Source: Pardosa pseudoannulata
Lineage: Eukaryota > Arthropoda > Arachnida > Araneae > Lycosidae
Length of the DNA stretch: 64,000 bases
Assembly (NCBI GenBank): GCA_032207245.1
Contig: CM063509.1
Location: 100,031,752-100,095,751, forward strand
Reading direction: 5' to 3'
How positions within the stretch are numbered: position 1 is the stretch's first letter; the number at the start of each line of letters is the position of its first letter. Below are positions 13,601 through 28,600 of the stretch, one piece after another. Below the pieces are notes generated by a model. The model saw only the letters and a list, made by a program, of their open reading frames with translations, was not told the DNA's origin and did no database searches. The position numbers and the translations under genes were made by a program.

Positions 13601-16600
13601 CAGTTTGTTCATTGACTTTTCCTAGTGATTTATAAAGAACATGTGCATAAAAAATGTGAAACTATAAATGTATATAACCAGAGAGCCTGGCAGCAGTCAT
13701 TTTAACTGCTGAACAGATATCTGAATCTATGTTGTGTTTTACATTTAATTTTTAGTTATTTTCAATGGAAAGTTGAATAAATGAAAAAGAACTGATTGAA
13801 ATACATTTCAGTTTTTATTTTTAAAGGTATTTTAATAAAAAAATTTGTGCTCTATGGCATGGGAACCTAAACATTTTATATGAAACAATGACTTACTATA
13901 ATTTCAAAGAAATCCTTTAATATTTCTGACTCGATTTGAATTTCACAAAATCTAAAATACTTCAACTAAAATTGCTCTAATATCAGAAATTCAGAACTCA
14001 TCTACTGAAATTTGCTTATTTTTTCATAAAGCAGGCCAAGTCAGGACCAGTAAAATAAATACTGGAACCTGTTCTATTTAATTCATCAGCTAGCTCAGCT
14101 AACAGAGGTAGATTAATATCAACCACTGCTGGTATATATACCAATATTATTTATCAATAAAGTTTGGAAAAGTATACCTTTTTAAAAATCAGCTAATAGT
14201 AGATACAAGTAAATAGAAATTTACAGGCTTGCAACTGCTGAGGTACTTTGAAAAAGGTGAGAAACGTGACAAATAATACAGAATAAGTGACTAAACATTG
14301 AAAAAAAAAAAGGGATTTTTCTCTCCTCTTGATTACAGATGCTATTATTAAGATTTTCTATTTATTTTAACTGTAAAACAAATGATTCATGAAATACATG
14401 ATTTTAGCGTCAAATCCAAAAAAGGATAAAAATTTTGTTCAACACAACTCAACATTGCTTTTTATTCAAGAAAATCTATAAATTAAATTTATATACATAC
14501 AATACATTAATTTTATAATCACAATTTTCTGCATATATTAATGATGTTTTGATGAGAGTATCGAAACAAAAATTGTGAAGTAAAAGAAAAAGGGAAAAGT
14601 GTGCTTTGACATAAGTTACTTTAATGTATTAAATGTACATTTCAGTACAAATGTACATTTCAGAAACTTCTTTACAGCTGTTTAATCACTAAATTCTGGA
14701 AACCATATGACTAATTACATTTTAATAAGAAAAATAATATTAGAGCATCACATTTTTGGTCTTTTATTAATATTTTTTTATTAATTCAGATTTTCTTTTT
14801 TCAACAACAGAAAGAACCGGAAACTAGATCAACCAGAAATCCAGGACGGGTCTGAAATAGCCCCACGGGGTGATGGTACTTAGAAAGACAGGTGGGTCTG
14901 AATAGCCAAGTACTTGTAAGTTGTCATTGCGTTCGCCAAGTTTTTCCCTCCGACCAATAGCTGTACAACCAACAATTCAATAATGTACTTACCCAAGGCC
15001 ATCTGCCAACATATGAGAGCTGCACATGCAAAATAATACAGAAGGTTTCTATTCAATCTTGTAGAGTGATTGTAACGCTTGCGCTAAGAACAAAATACAG
15101 TTCAGTACATTGTCAGACCCCGTGATACACCATGAAAAAAGTGACTGTTTTCTTAAAAAAGTGACTAAAAGTGATCAATTATAAAAAAAAGTGACTAAAG
15201 GTGAGAAAAGTGACAGAATTGCAAGTCTGAATTTACAATAAGTTTGATATTAAAATACATTTTGAACACTAACACAAAAAATCAATACAAAAATCAGATT
15301 TTACTAATTACCATTTTTGATTACTGCACTTCCAACAAAATTCAAACAGCTGAGAGCTAATCCCAAATGATTAATAGAATCTTTATTTTTATTCCACTGC
15401 ATCAGATGTTCCCAGCAGCAATTAGCCAACAGAGCATCGTGACTCAGACTGTGGGGAAATTTCTTTCTTACATCATTTAATATTCCTATAAAATGACAGT
15501 AACTACATTAGTATACATCAAAAGTACACTTCCAGAATAAATTATTTGGTATACACCAATAGTGAGCAAATGCAGCTTGCATGCTTACTTTGGAAATATA
15601 TTTATCCATGATATTATTGTAGATGGATCATCAATTTGTGAAACAATACTTATTAACTAAAATTATTAGAAATGAAAGAAGCATTGCCAATACAGAAGAA
15701 CAAATCTACTTTATAAGTGAGTTTGGGAAAATTCTAATTAGAATCAAAATATATGCACTTTCTAATTGCTCTAATAGTTTTCTTTAAGAAAGCTATTTGC
15801 TGCTTAATTTCAATTTTTCGATTGAACTTATTGGTGTGTACTCCACAATGAATTTCATAAAATCAAAATAGCATAAGCTAACAAATTATCATTTTACAGA
15901 ACTTTAACAGATGGTTCTTTTGCCCATTATTTAAATTTTATCAACAAAGGTTTTAAACATTTAATAAAATTCTTACTTTTAATTATTTTATATTTTCGTG
16001 TATTATATAAAACACTTGTATCCCATTTTATTTACACAGAAAATGATTTTATATATTTAATACTATGTAAATATTGTGTGGTTCTATATAAGGTATATAA
16101 ATTGGTAATGAAGTTCTCTTTCACTTCATATGTGCCCACTGCTGGTATATATCACAAAGAATATACCTAATAAAAAGTCAGTAAACGGATTCACTCTGAT
16201 TTGAATATTTCTTAATTTCATACTTAATAATATAGAATAGCAGAGAACATCATGAGAAGTCAGACATTATCAGAATAAATTATCTGAAATATACAGAAGT
16301 TGGCATAATAAATCAACCAAGAACAAAACCTTTTAAGCAATCAGTAAACACAATTGTTTTGATTTGAATATTTCCCCTCTACTATCCCCCTTTTTCTTTC
16401 TGGCTGATAGCTAATTGAAAAGTTCCACTTGCAATGGTAAACAATGATTTCACCAACAACAGATATCCAATTTCATTAAGTATGTCAAAATATGAGATGG
16501 AGATAAGTGTTATCATCCTTAAAATACAAAGGGTGTTCATGCATGTTTGTAATGACTTTGCCTGAAAGCAGAGCATTTTTTAAAACTTCAAAGTTGATTT

Positions 16601-19529
16601 TGTTCCATTCCTCCTTCACAATCTTCCAGAGTTCATCCAATCTTTTGGGATACCGCTTATAAAAAGCTTGTCTTAAATGTCCAATGCAGAGAGATCCATA
16701 CAAAACTGCTCAGGTGACTTGGGTAAGATGCATTTAAAGGCCATAGATCAATTTCAGTTTACCCTTTTCAAAAAATAGAGAAGTAAATTTATAAGTATGG
16801 CTTGTAGACTTGTCCTGGTGGAACTTAACACAGTGAAGATTGTTTAGATAAAGAAATGGAATTTCTTCTTTGAAAATAGGTGTCAAAACCTATTTTGACA
16901 GTAATTCCAGTTACTATTTACATTTTTTCTACTTTCTTTAAGTTTGTTATAAGAGAATTGAACAATAACCCTAAAACATTTAGCAAAATTTTCCTTGTTT
17001 TCTCTGAACTAACATTTTAAGTCTTTTTCCCCCTCTGTATTAAGAGTAGTATATTGATCTTTTTCTATTGCAATCAGATAAGTATATCCAAGCCTCATCA
17101 ATTGTAGCTATATATTTCTATATTTTACCTGCCACATAATAGTCATACAACAATCTGCACATAGTCTTATGCTGAGAAACTTGTTTCAATATTAGGTACT
17201 AAGCATTTAAAAAGGAGCTTTAAAGCTCTTTTTTCAGATTTTATCATTCATCGTTCACAGTTCTTACAGAACCACAATGCCTACAAAGACATTTAAAGAT
17301 TTTGCAATAGCTCTTTGAGGGGCTGGAATTTCTTTTAAAACATAAGATGAGACTTTAGATTGAATAACAGAATACCTTTGTTGAGTATACCTATTTTTGC
17401 CTTTTTCCCAGTCAAATGTAAACTTTCACATTTTCATCTTTTCTTTTTATTAATTATGTCACTTATTTTATTTATAAGAATATTAAAACCATGTTTTCAT
17501 ATCATTTTATTGTAATGAAAGAGTTAATATTATTGTAATGTAATTAAATATTATTGTAATTTTATCCAGAAAGCACAAAAATATAGCCTTAGATGCATTG
17601 TTCTTTTTTAAGCGACAATTTAAAGCAAAGAATATTTTTAATGCATCAAACAATATTGAAACTCTATTTCAATTTGATGCCTGCCGTGTTTTTATTTAAA
17701 AATTTAAATTTATACAGAAAGTCAAAATTGCTACAAATGTACTATGTGTAAATAACCTCTATAACTTATGGTGTATTGCCTAGAAATGAATCATTTTCAG
17801 TTCAATCAAGTACAGATCAAATGACCCTACCCTATTACATTAGATGACTGAAAGAGCCTTTACCACAACATTGAAAAAAGTGCCAGAAAGACAACAAGAA
17901 AGAAAGAATTCTTTATTATAAATGAGATCTTGGAAAAGGTAAATTTTTTAAGAGAAAAATGTCAACTTGAATATTGTAGTAGAAGCTACTGTATGTTTCC
18001 TTAGAAATCATTGAGGAAGAAACCTTCTAATGTTTGTAAGTGAAGGGAAACAACTTTTTTTTCTTTGTTTGTTATCATATTAAAAGCCTTTGAATATTGT
18101 TAAGACTATTCTTAATAAAATATTTAACACAAAATTTCAGATAAAGGAAAACAGTTTACCAGACATGTTACACCAGAAAATAATAGAAACATCGCTTAAT
18201 ACAAACATGAAGATAAATTTCTCCTGTTTAGACAAAGTAAATATAGTACAAAATGATAAAAATTATACACTGTTTTCACTGGTGACTTTTGACTTAAAAA
18301 CAAATTTATCCCTTTTCCAGAACTGGAAAAGTCAGGTAGCATGTTCATTATAGGAAATGGCATGTGACATTACAGATGTTATTGCTGTGTGTGTATATGT
18401 GTGAGTATGTGTTGGTGTATAATATTGTTAGGTTTGGTTTGGTTTTGAGTGCTACACCCTACTGTTTTGCTCATGAGCACTAATAAAACTGGGACCTACT
18501 GCTTAAAGCTGATTCCGAAAAGCTACAGACATCCATGCCATACATAAAAATACTAATTAACTTAAAAAGATAAAAATATTATACTACAAATACCAAGTAA
18601 TAACTTTAAGTGTTTATTGTCAAAGTCATTCTATATACATTTGGCTACTTTGTCAGGTAACAGTAAAAGATTTTTTTCATCCCTTCAACTTTGTCTTAAC
18701 CCTTTCATAGGCCATTTATTTCCCTTTTGAACTCCTCCTACTTTTTTTGTGTTTTATTAATAAATAAACAATAAGAAATATATTTTATTTTGTCAAATTA
18801 CATGTTTATATCTTTTGTTTTCTTATTCAAATATTGCATGATATAGACGGTTTTATGGAAATACGACAAGAAGCACCAGAAGACTTTTTTTATTAATTTC
18901 ATATATAGGCTTTCCTTTATCTTACAATACTCCAGTCTAATCAGAAAACTTATTATTCTTTTCTTTTCAAAAGTTGCCACACCACAAAAGAAAAACTAAA
19001 ATAAAACTAATGACAAACGATAATATTTTTAAAATAAATATTAAAACCATTGATATAAGCAACAATATTTAAATCCTAGAGGTGATAAGTATACCCCTAG
19101 AATCCTTTACAGTCATACAAAAAAATTAATTTAATGGTAATTATTTACCATGAAAAGATTAAAAGCATGCTGCGCTGTTTAAGGGCACATTATATTATGT
19201 AGCATATAGCAGGCTCTCTTAACTTGGGCCTCTGTGATAAATTTCCTACATCATTTACAGTTGGAAATCAGCTTTGATATATGATTTACTATACTGACTG
19301 AGCTCATATTATTTAGAATCATATACTTTGATTGGAAACTAGCTGGGCACCTTTTTTCTTGATGAATACCCATCTATAAACTGACAAGCTAATACTATAT
19401 GGAATATTAGCTAGTCTTTAGATCATAAGTAAGCTATCTTTAGAAAGATATGTAGATGGTAAATAGTCTTTTCAAGGCCTACAAAAGGATTAAATGAGGT
19501 TCAACTATGTGTGTATGAGTATGTATATA

Positions 19530-19622
<93 letters not shown>

Positions 19623-22600
19623 ATGCACATAAATATACATATATATTAACTTGTTTACCTTTAACCATGATCAAAGATTTACAATCAGGTTTATCCTCTA
19701 AAAATTTTTGGGGAATGGAAACATCATCCATATTAGTATCTGAGAGAAATGATGATAAAACTGCAGGTTCTAATCCAACAGACACAGCCCATACAGCAAC
19801 AAGATCAGTCACAGATCCTGCAATAAAGATTCAATGTTAATTTGTATTTACTGCTATCATTTAGTCATAAGCTGACTTAAAATAAATTATCAACAATTTA
19901 CTTCAACATCCACACAGTTTAGAGGTAGATTACCATATTTACTCACATATAATCAAGAGCCAAAACATTATGATCACCCCTACATTTTGCAATGAACTTG
20001 CCTGGATGACGTGGAAGGCACATGATCAGGTGGAAGTGGTATTTAACTGCTGCTGGAGAGTCTGAAGAAACATTCTTCACTTACTTCTGTGTGTGACGAG
20101 AAAGGCTGCAGATCTAAGCGATTTTGATAGAGGGCAGATTGTAATGGCTCGGAACAAGTATTTCCAAAACTGCATGACTTGTGGGTTGTTTGCGATCTAC
20201 AGTTGTTAGTACTTATGCAAAGTAGATGAATGATGGTGAAACTAGCAGTAGAAGACATGGTGTTGGACGTCCACATGCTATCAAAGAAAAAAGTTGTTGG
20301 AGACTGTCTCGCATGGTGAAGCAAAACTGGAGTGAGACAATGGCTCAGCTGACAACCCAATACAATGCAGGGCCAAGTAGAATAGTATCAGAGCACACTG
20401 TTCAGCAGACACTGTTGGATATGGAGCTATGCAGCAAACATCCCACTTGTTATTGACAGGTGGTCATAATGTTTTGGCTCTTGAGTGAATTACACACACT
20501 TTTCTTTAAAAGGACCAAAAACTCAGGTAAGTATTATATACAGAGTAATTTTTACTGATTCCTGTATTGGCCCAATATACATATAAGTAAAATCAGGTAT
20601 TCAAGGGACAAAATAAAAAAGTAAAACTATTATTCAATAATATTGTTAAATCTATATTTTGTTGCTATTGAACTTATTTTATACAAGACTGATAAGCAAA
20701 ATTCCACTTTACTGATGCACATTGCATAGTTTGCCATTTAAATACTACAGTATAATTACATGTTTTCTCCATCTTCCACACATTTTATGTAAAATGAAGA
20801 GAAATAAGGAAAATGCAGTCCTTTATATAACACCTCCTAAAAAAAGAAACCCTCTTCAAATTCAGTCCCTACAGTCATATTACAATAGCCCCCCCTCCTA
20901 TCATATGACCAATGACAGCCTATAGCAAGCATGAAGAACTTTTTTAAGAATGGAGTCAGTCATCTTAAATCATTGAGTTCCCATCACCATTGGTTTACAA
21001 CCTAGAAAGTAACTTACATGCCAATTTTCAGGTGTGTATTATACACAATTTTGGGTAAATAAGTCACAACTTATGTGCTTGTAAACACATAAGCTGCGAC
21101 TTATTCATTGCAATGAAATTTAACATCTGCAGTGTATCCAAGATGACATATCTGAAGGAAATTTACTTTTTCCTGTTATGTACCCCAAAAATGTTTTACA
21201 AAAATGGACAACAGATCAGAGAGAAAAGGGATTACCAGTGTCAATACTTAAAATTCACCTTCAAGCAAAAATAACTGCTAAACAATTGGGAATTACATAT
21301 TTTGTTGGTGAACCTATAATCAGATAAGCTTTCATTTCCTTTTTGTCAATTATTATGTGCATGCTACATGCCAGGGTGGCTTATCTAATGAACTTTTATT
21401 TTCTTTTAGTCAATTATCACAAGAGCAACATATATGCCAGGGCAGCTTTTGTACCCAAAATTATATAATACAAATGTATATAATACAATTTACTAGTGTA
21501 TAATACAAGTTAATAATACCCTTTTCTACAAATGGTATCAATGATAATCTAGGATGCAATTAAGGACAGTTAAGTAAAAAAAAAAAAACTATTGAATATA
21601 TGTAAATGGTTTCTCTTAATACATATTAATGTCTACACTAAATACATATTAATATGACATTGGTGGGACTTAGTCAAGGATATAGGCAAGGGAGGGATTT
21701 AGGGGACTGGTGCCCCTCTGAAATTTGTTTCTCGGAAAGAAAGTTGACCATGTGTGTAGGGGTGTCATCTACCTAGCTGTGCATAGTCAACAGTGTGCTG
21801 AGAACAGTAACATTCAGTTAAACAGTAGGAGCAAATTGTATTTGACAAGTAAGAGCAGATTAACTAACACTTTTAGCAACTCATCACAATATTGTTGCAC
21901 AATCGAAAAAAATTGTGAAAATTTTTGTCAAAAATTTCAAAAAAAGCATATTTTATAATACATAGGTAAAATTTTGTACAGTTTTATTTTCTTTCAAAAT
22001 TATTATTTTTCTTTGGTTAACTTCTGTTTTAAGTTACTACATTACTCATTTTTATAAATTTGTTTATTATATCATTTTTTAATTATTTTGATATTTTAAA
22101 ATCCCATTGTATTATGATGATACTCATTAGGAGTATACATGCATAAGAAAACCTGTAGTTTTGTTGAAGTATCATTCACAAAAACAATGTCCCCCAGCAA
22201 ATATAATTTCTGACTACAGCCCTGGACTTAGTCTACGTACATGTTATTTGCAAAACACTTGTACTACCTGCATATGTACATTAAACTTGTAAATACAAAC
22301 ATACACATACCTAAACTGTAAAACAATTATGTGAAACTGCATTCAGACAGTTATATTACAGTTATGCCATATAATAAAAGTGTATGCATTATTCCATATC
22401 TACAAGCATTAACAATGTAAACTATACAAATATCTACCTATCAGAAATGTCAAATTTTTCACTTAGGAATAACAAATTTTAAAATAAAATCTGTAAAATC
22501 AATAGTAAAAATAATAAGTTGATTACACAATAAAAGAAAATAATTACCTTGACCTCCATTCAAAATGGTTTCAATAGATATATTTACATCTTTGACAACT

Positions 22601-25600
22601 GCTTTCCCATATGGCTGACTCTTCAAGAGTATATTGAGCATTAGTACATCTTCCAACTGCTTTACTAAGAGATTCCAATGTTCCAAGTCAAGTGAGACAG
22701 ATTCCCAGTCACTCTCCCCACTTTCGTCATGCTCTTTGTCTGCATTCTTTTTCTCCCCTCCTGGTTTTTCATGTTCAATATGAAATGAAGCAGCCATAAT
22801 TACAGATACAGATCGGGCAACGACAGCACCAATGTATGCAGCAACATTGCCTGTTGCTTTAAGAAGGGCATCACGAACTGAAGACCACCAGGGAGAGACA
22901 TGCTCTGAATCAGAACTCACTAATTTTGGATCTGTTTTATAAAAACATAAAATGTTAATAATCCAATAAAAATATAACTCTACAAAAAATACTTAATTTT
23001 CTTCCAAATACAATTAACATTGTTCAAATACTATCCATGCAATTCTACATGCATGAAATACTATGAAAATTAACACTAATCTTTTTAATAAATAATCATT
23101 TGCAATTTTCTAAGGAAAACACCTATATGTTTACATATTTACATGCCCACAGCATATACTGTGCTTCCATAATCCTGAAAACCAAAGTAAAAAGAATGAA
23201 AATTTTACAATTTTAGAGGGATGCAACTTTGACTAATTTTGGATACTGTGAAATTCCAAAAATCCACAGAAAAAGAGAGAAGTTTTCTTTTCTGGTAAAA
23301 GAAGAAGCTTTTCTTGTATGAAGAAAATCAAAACTAGTTTTAGAAATAGACTTACAGAAAAGAAACTGAAAAATTTAATGCTGATTTCATTACAAGGCCA
23401 AATTTAAAACAGGCTGGTGATGTTTTTTCTAATGCAAAGAGAAAATTTTGAAAGGGAGGAGAGAAAGAGATAAAATGAGTGCAATTTGCATATACATAAT
23501 TACAAATAAAATAAATTTTTCCTTATTTTCAAATATGTATAATATGTATTACATTCTTAATTAAATAAATATGTTTTACCTTTAAAATTTAAGGATTTTG
23601 ATTTTGAATGGTGAAATTTTGCCAAAAGTAACTGCCATTACATTATATTCAAAGTAGTCAGAAAATCAAAATTTAAATTACCACTTAAAGAACTGATATG
23701 TTTCATAACTTGCTGTAAATTAATCCACTTATCAGCATTTGGACAGAAACCTGCGTCAGAAACCCAGTGCTTTAGCAACAGGAGCTATATTAAAAAAAGT
23801 ATACAATTTATTATAGTAGTTATTGTAGCAATTAAGTACAATACATTTTATTGTAGTAATTATTGCAGTATTTAAGTATAAAACTTAAATTTAATAAAAC
23901 AAAAATTAAAAATAAAACACAGCTGCCTTAAATTCCTAACAATTTAAAATATCTTGGAGTAACACTTGATAAAAACCTCACTTGGAAACGACATACACTC
24001 AATATTAAGAATAAATTTCCAGCTGCTAAAAGTGCCTTTTTTTCCTTAATTGCTCAAAATAGTAAATTGAATAACAAGATGCTCATTTATAAATCTTATT
24101 TACATCCATTATTAACTTATGCAAGTCCTGCATGGTCATATGCAGTTAAGACTCACATTAAATCTTTATCTGCTACTTACAACATCATCATTAGGCAAAT
24201 CATTAATTCACCATGGTATTACCGAAATAGAGAGATTCAAAGGGAAATTGATCTCCCCACTCTTCCAAATTTTCTCAAAAACTTAGCTACTAATTTCCAC
24301 TCTAATATTTGCATTGATCATTTACTTGACTTAGCCCAATATGACCATGTGAATCCTGCAAACTCTAATGATTGATGAACTCTTGATGATGATGAACTTA
24401 GCTACTAATTTCCACTCTAATATTTGCATTGATCATTTACTTGACTTAGCCCAATATGACCATGTGAATCCTGCAAACTCTAAGCAGCCATTAGCCGTCC
24501 TTAGCAGAGTACTTGATTAATTCTCATTGGCCCGCAACAGCCAATCATTTTTCACCTTGTCTAGTACTGAATCCCTCACTTTATAAAAGTAAAAACTTAC
24601 ACTTTGCTTGTTCACCCTCTTGAGAGCTCTTCCTTTGCTCAAATTCTATTGGCTCTCAGGAACCAATCAAATTGGATCTAGCTTTTAGCTGGATCCATTC
24701 TCTCACAGACGTACTTGAAAGTTTGTCCTCGCTCTAATACTTTACTCTTATATTCTCTTAGTATGAAAAAAAATCTATTACTTGTCATTAACTTAACTGT
24801 TGTAACTTTTTGTGTATTTTTAGTGTAACCTTTTAGAGTAATTAATGTGTTTTCCCCATCACCAAACTCATGAACCTTATCTCTTTTGTTTTAACTTTTA
24901 ACTCTAACTTTATTGCTAGTAACTCGGTTCTCATTATCGTGTTGTAATTTTCTGTTATTTTTCATCACCATGCACTATTAAATGTCATGCTATTTACTTT
25001 ACTCGTACTTATAAAACTCCCCCTAGACTATATCTACTCGACGAGGTAATTAACTGGGAAAACTCCGTAAAATACTTAGGTGTAACTTTAGATAAAAAAC
25101 TAACCTGGCGTCCTCACATAATGGAAATTAAAAATAAAATGATTACTGTATATACTTACTAGCAACTTATCTGGGAGAATTCCACTTTCTTTAAGAGCAA
25201 TTTGGAGAGTGCTAAAACATGAGCCAACATGAATGGAGGAATGAAACAGGAAACCCCCTGAGAGGAAAAGACATAATATATAAAATGAAGATACTTCTAA
25301 ATAAAATTAAGAAGTAATGCAGTTTTAATTACTCTCATTTGCAAACAAAGTTGATAAAAATCACAATTTTTTAAAAAAATTAAAAAAGTCGGATTTTTTT
25401 ATTTAAATTGGACTTTTATGATTTAGATCAGATTTTTTTTTATTTAAATTGGAGTTTTTTGATTTAAATCAGATTTTTTTTTATTTAAATAGTATTTTTG
25501 AAATCTAAATTTATTTAAGTATAATATTTGATAGAAGCAAATTAAATTGTTCAAGTTAAATGTTTAAATCAATTAATTCTTTTTTTATATATAATAAAAA

Positions 25601-28600
25601 AATACATATAACTAAAATAAATATATATAATATATAAGAATAATTCATAAATCAGTAGAAAATAATTACTTGCAATATAGGATTTTTTGCTTGTTTTAAT
25701 TATCTATATCATAATTTAAATAAAGGATGCCTCGTGTCAATTTATACATTTTACTCCTTCAACCATAGAATTATTAGAAAGATGAGGGTAGACTAAGGGC
25801 TAAGTAATCACAATAATTTTTATTTTTTATGAAAATTTTACAACCAACTTTTTATTTTGTGACAGTGGTTAAATGTTAAATGATTTATAAATAAAAACAA
25901 GTTTAGCTGCTTTGTTATTTCAGAATTCCAGAATTTTTCCCAGGTTCATAAAAATAAATAAATAAATAAAAGAAGGGGGATAATACTTATTACATTTTTC
26001 GGTGCATTTGTTTTTATTTTTTAGAGGCACTTAATATTTAAAAACTTGGAGCATTCTTTTCAAGGTATGATAATGAAAGTTTTACTGTGCCAGTAATTTT
26101 TTAATTTAAAAGACAAAAATAACATTTGACTGAGAGATAAGAAAGAGATAGGGGAGAAGAAATGAATAGCAGATAGGGTGCTATTTTAATAATACATGGA
26201 CAGACAGGGTGTAGCAGCCTCCTGAAACCATCTGGGAGCAACTCTGGGTTGTCAATATTTTCTTATTGTGCTTATTATTAACAGCTTTTTTTAAAAAATT
26301 CAATCTTTAAAAATTGATATAAATCAATGATTTTTTTTTAAATCAACTGATTTAAATCATGATTTAAATTCCGATTTAAATTGCTCAACCCTGTTTGCAA
26401 AGGAAAATATATATAACTAAAATGACCATGTTGGTTATACAATGACTGTTTTTTAACATAATTTTCATAATTTTATTAATAAAATTGAACTTTTATAAAT
26501 AAACATCTTAAGGTATTAGAAAAAAATTGATTAAAGACAGATTTGAGTCAATTAAAAAATCCTATGATCCTATGATTATCCTATGATTCATAAAAAATAG
26601 TTTGAATATTTCTTTTTTCAATGCAGTCAGCAGTACAGATAAATTTTTATGTCAAACACGGCTGCAAAACTATTATTAATTTAACCCCACTCAGGGAGCA
26701 CAAGTACTCTAGGAATCGTACACAAGTCACATAGTACCTGCTGAGTCCTGATAATTTAGAAACAGGGACCAGGCAAGTTAACCCCTGGATTGGCCTGATG
26801 CCTGCAGAGGTACATTTAAACTTAAAGAACACTGTGACAACAAACCTACTGTTCGACCACAGTTTGTAAGGAATACTGATAAATGGCCAGGAAAGGTAAA
26901 TCCACTTGAACCAGCTTAGAAGGGTTTTTGGTTTGGTTTGGAGCTCTACGGTATACTGTTTTGCACATGAGGGCTAATGATATCAGGACCTACTAATTAA
27001 AGCCGATTCCGAATGGCTACGAACATCCATGCCATAGGGGGATTCGAACCCACGAACTCCGGTACCGACGATCAGCGCCCTAACCAATCGGCCAGAGTTT
27101 GGCAGCTTAGAAGGGGAGAGGGTGTTAGCGGAGGGATTTTAATGCATGTGATACGTTCTTGCATGCTGTGGCTTTTTTCACAAACTTATTCTTAATTATT
27201 TGATTTGGTAATATCTTTTTCAGATTGTTTCTGTAAACACAGTACTAAGAAGTACTGTGTAACAAACAAAATGAAAGGAACATCCAAAAATAAATTACTT
27301 CAAAAAAAAAAAACCTCTAAACATTTTATTTATAATGTGATTAAAGCATGTGATGAAAAAGCAAGTATTAGAAGTTTAACAATTTCAACCATGAACGAGT
27401 TATTATGCTGACAGACATTTCTCTATCAAGTGTAAAAACAAGCAAATAATGAAGATAATCTAAAATTTTGTTCATTGAAAAAATAGCATTTTTTAAATGA
27501 TTCATTTTAAGTTTAAAAAAATTCTTTCTGTAAACAAAGTATTTCTTTAAAAATGCATCTAAATAATTAGGCAGAAAGTGTACTCCTTGCTGACATGCCT
27601 AGCAACTAATGGATGCACCTGTTTCCACCTCTAAACCGGATGTTTACATTTTCATTTGATTGGGGGTAGAACAGTATTTTATGTGTCCCAAAACCACTAA
27701 TAAACTTTTAACGAATAAAATTTTAAAAAGCTATGTCTACATGCCACAAGCATAATCCCATATACTTATTTTCAAATAAACAGGCTGTAAAAACAAAATG
27801 TTTTAAAACTTTTCATGAAAGGGGATATAATAAAGACTGTATAAAAGATGAAGGCAAATACCTAATGCTTCAATTTGTTTCCCAGAAATTCCTCCACTCA
27901 AATCAATAGTGAGATTTTCCAATATAATGTCTTCTCCACTTTTGATGAGATGAGTGTCATGTACGATAAAGCAGCTGACAAATTCTGAAAATGACATTTC
28001 TGTGGCATTATCATCAGTAAAACGGACTTGCCGCTTTAGGACAGGCACAACAGTTTGGTGAAGAGTTACTAGTGATAAAATGCGGCCTACTTCAGTTTCA
28101 GAAATACAAAGACTACTGGCATACATCTGAAAACAAAAACATTGAGCTTAGATATAAAATTGTTGGCAGAAATAATTAGAAAACCAGCATCTTAAGTTTT
28201 TACATAATACACATTCTATTTTGTGAAACATTTCCATAAAGAAATATTTAAATAGATTATAATATTTCTCAAATAATACTACTGTATCATAGCCTTAATT
28301 GACAGCAAAGATAGTGGCATCACCAAGATGTATGTGCAAGATTAGTGCAAAGGTTGTAGAAGCAGATGTTTTCGACTCAATGTTGTTTTGCTGGCACTGA
28401 ATTGTTATTAATGTAGTATGTTCCAAGTAATGGGCTATGATGAATACTTCAAATAAGATATTAATATCAAGACATTACAATTTGAATCAATAGACAAAAA
28501 TATCCTAGCTTTAACTAAAATAAGTTAAAGTCTATTTGAGTAGCACCACTAAGATACAGGTGGAAGATTGGTGCAAAAATGTTGGAAACAGATGTTTTTA

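Noticed and set aside
12688..13715. CRISPR-like array
   Set aside because: Units are 168 bp and continuous without unique spacers, in an animal intron.
27040..27102. Functional tRNA gene suggested by clear A and B boxes
   Set aside because: It continues into a SINE body and tail, has a 13-bp target duplication and has dispersed relatives. The tRNA-like head lacks a foldable acceptor stem.
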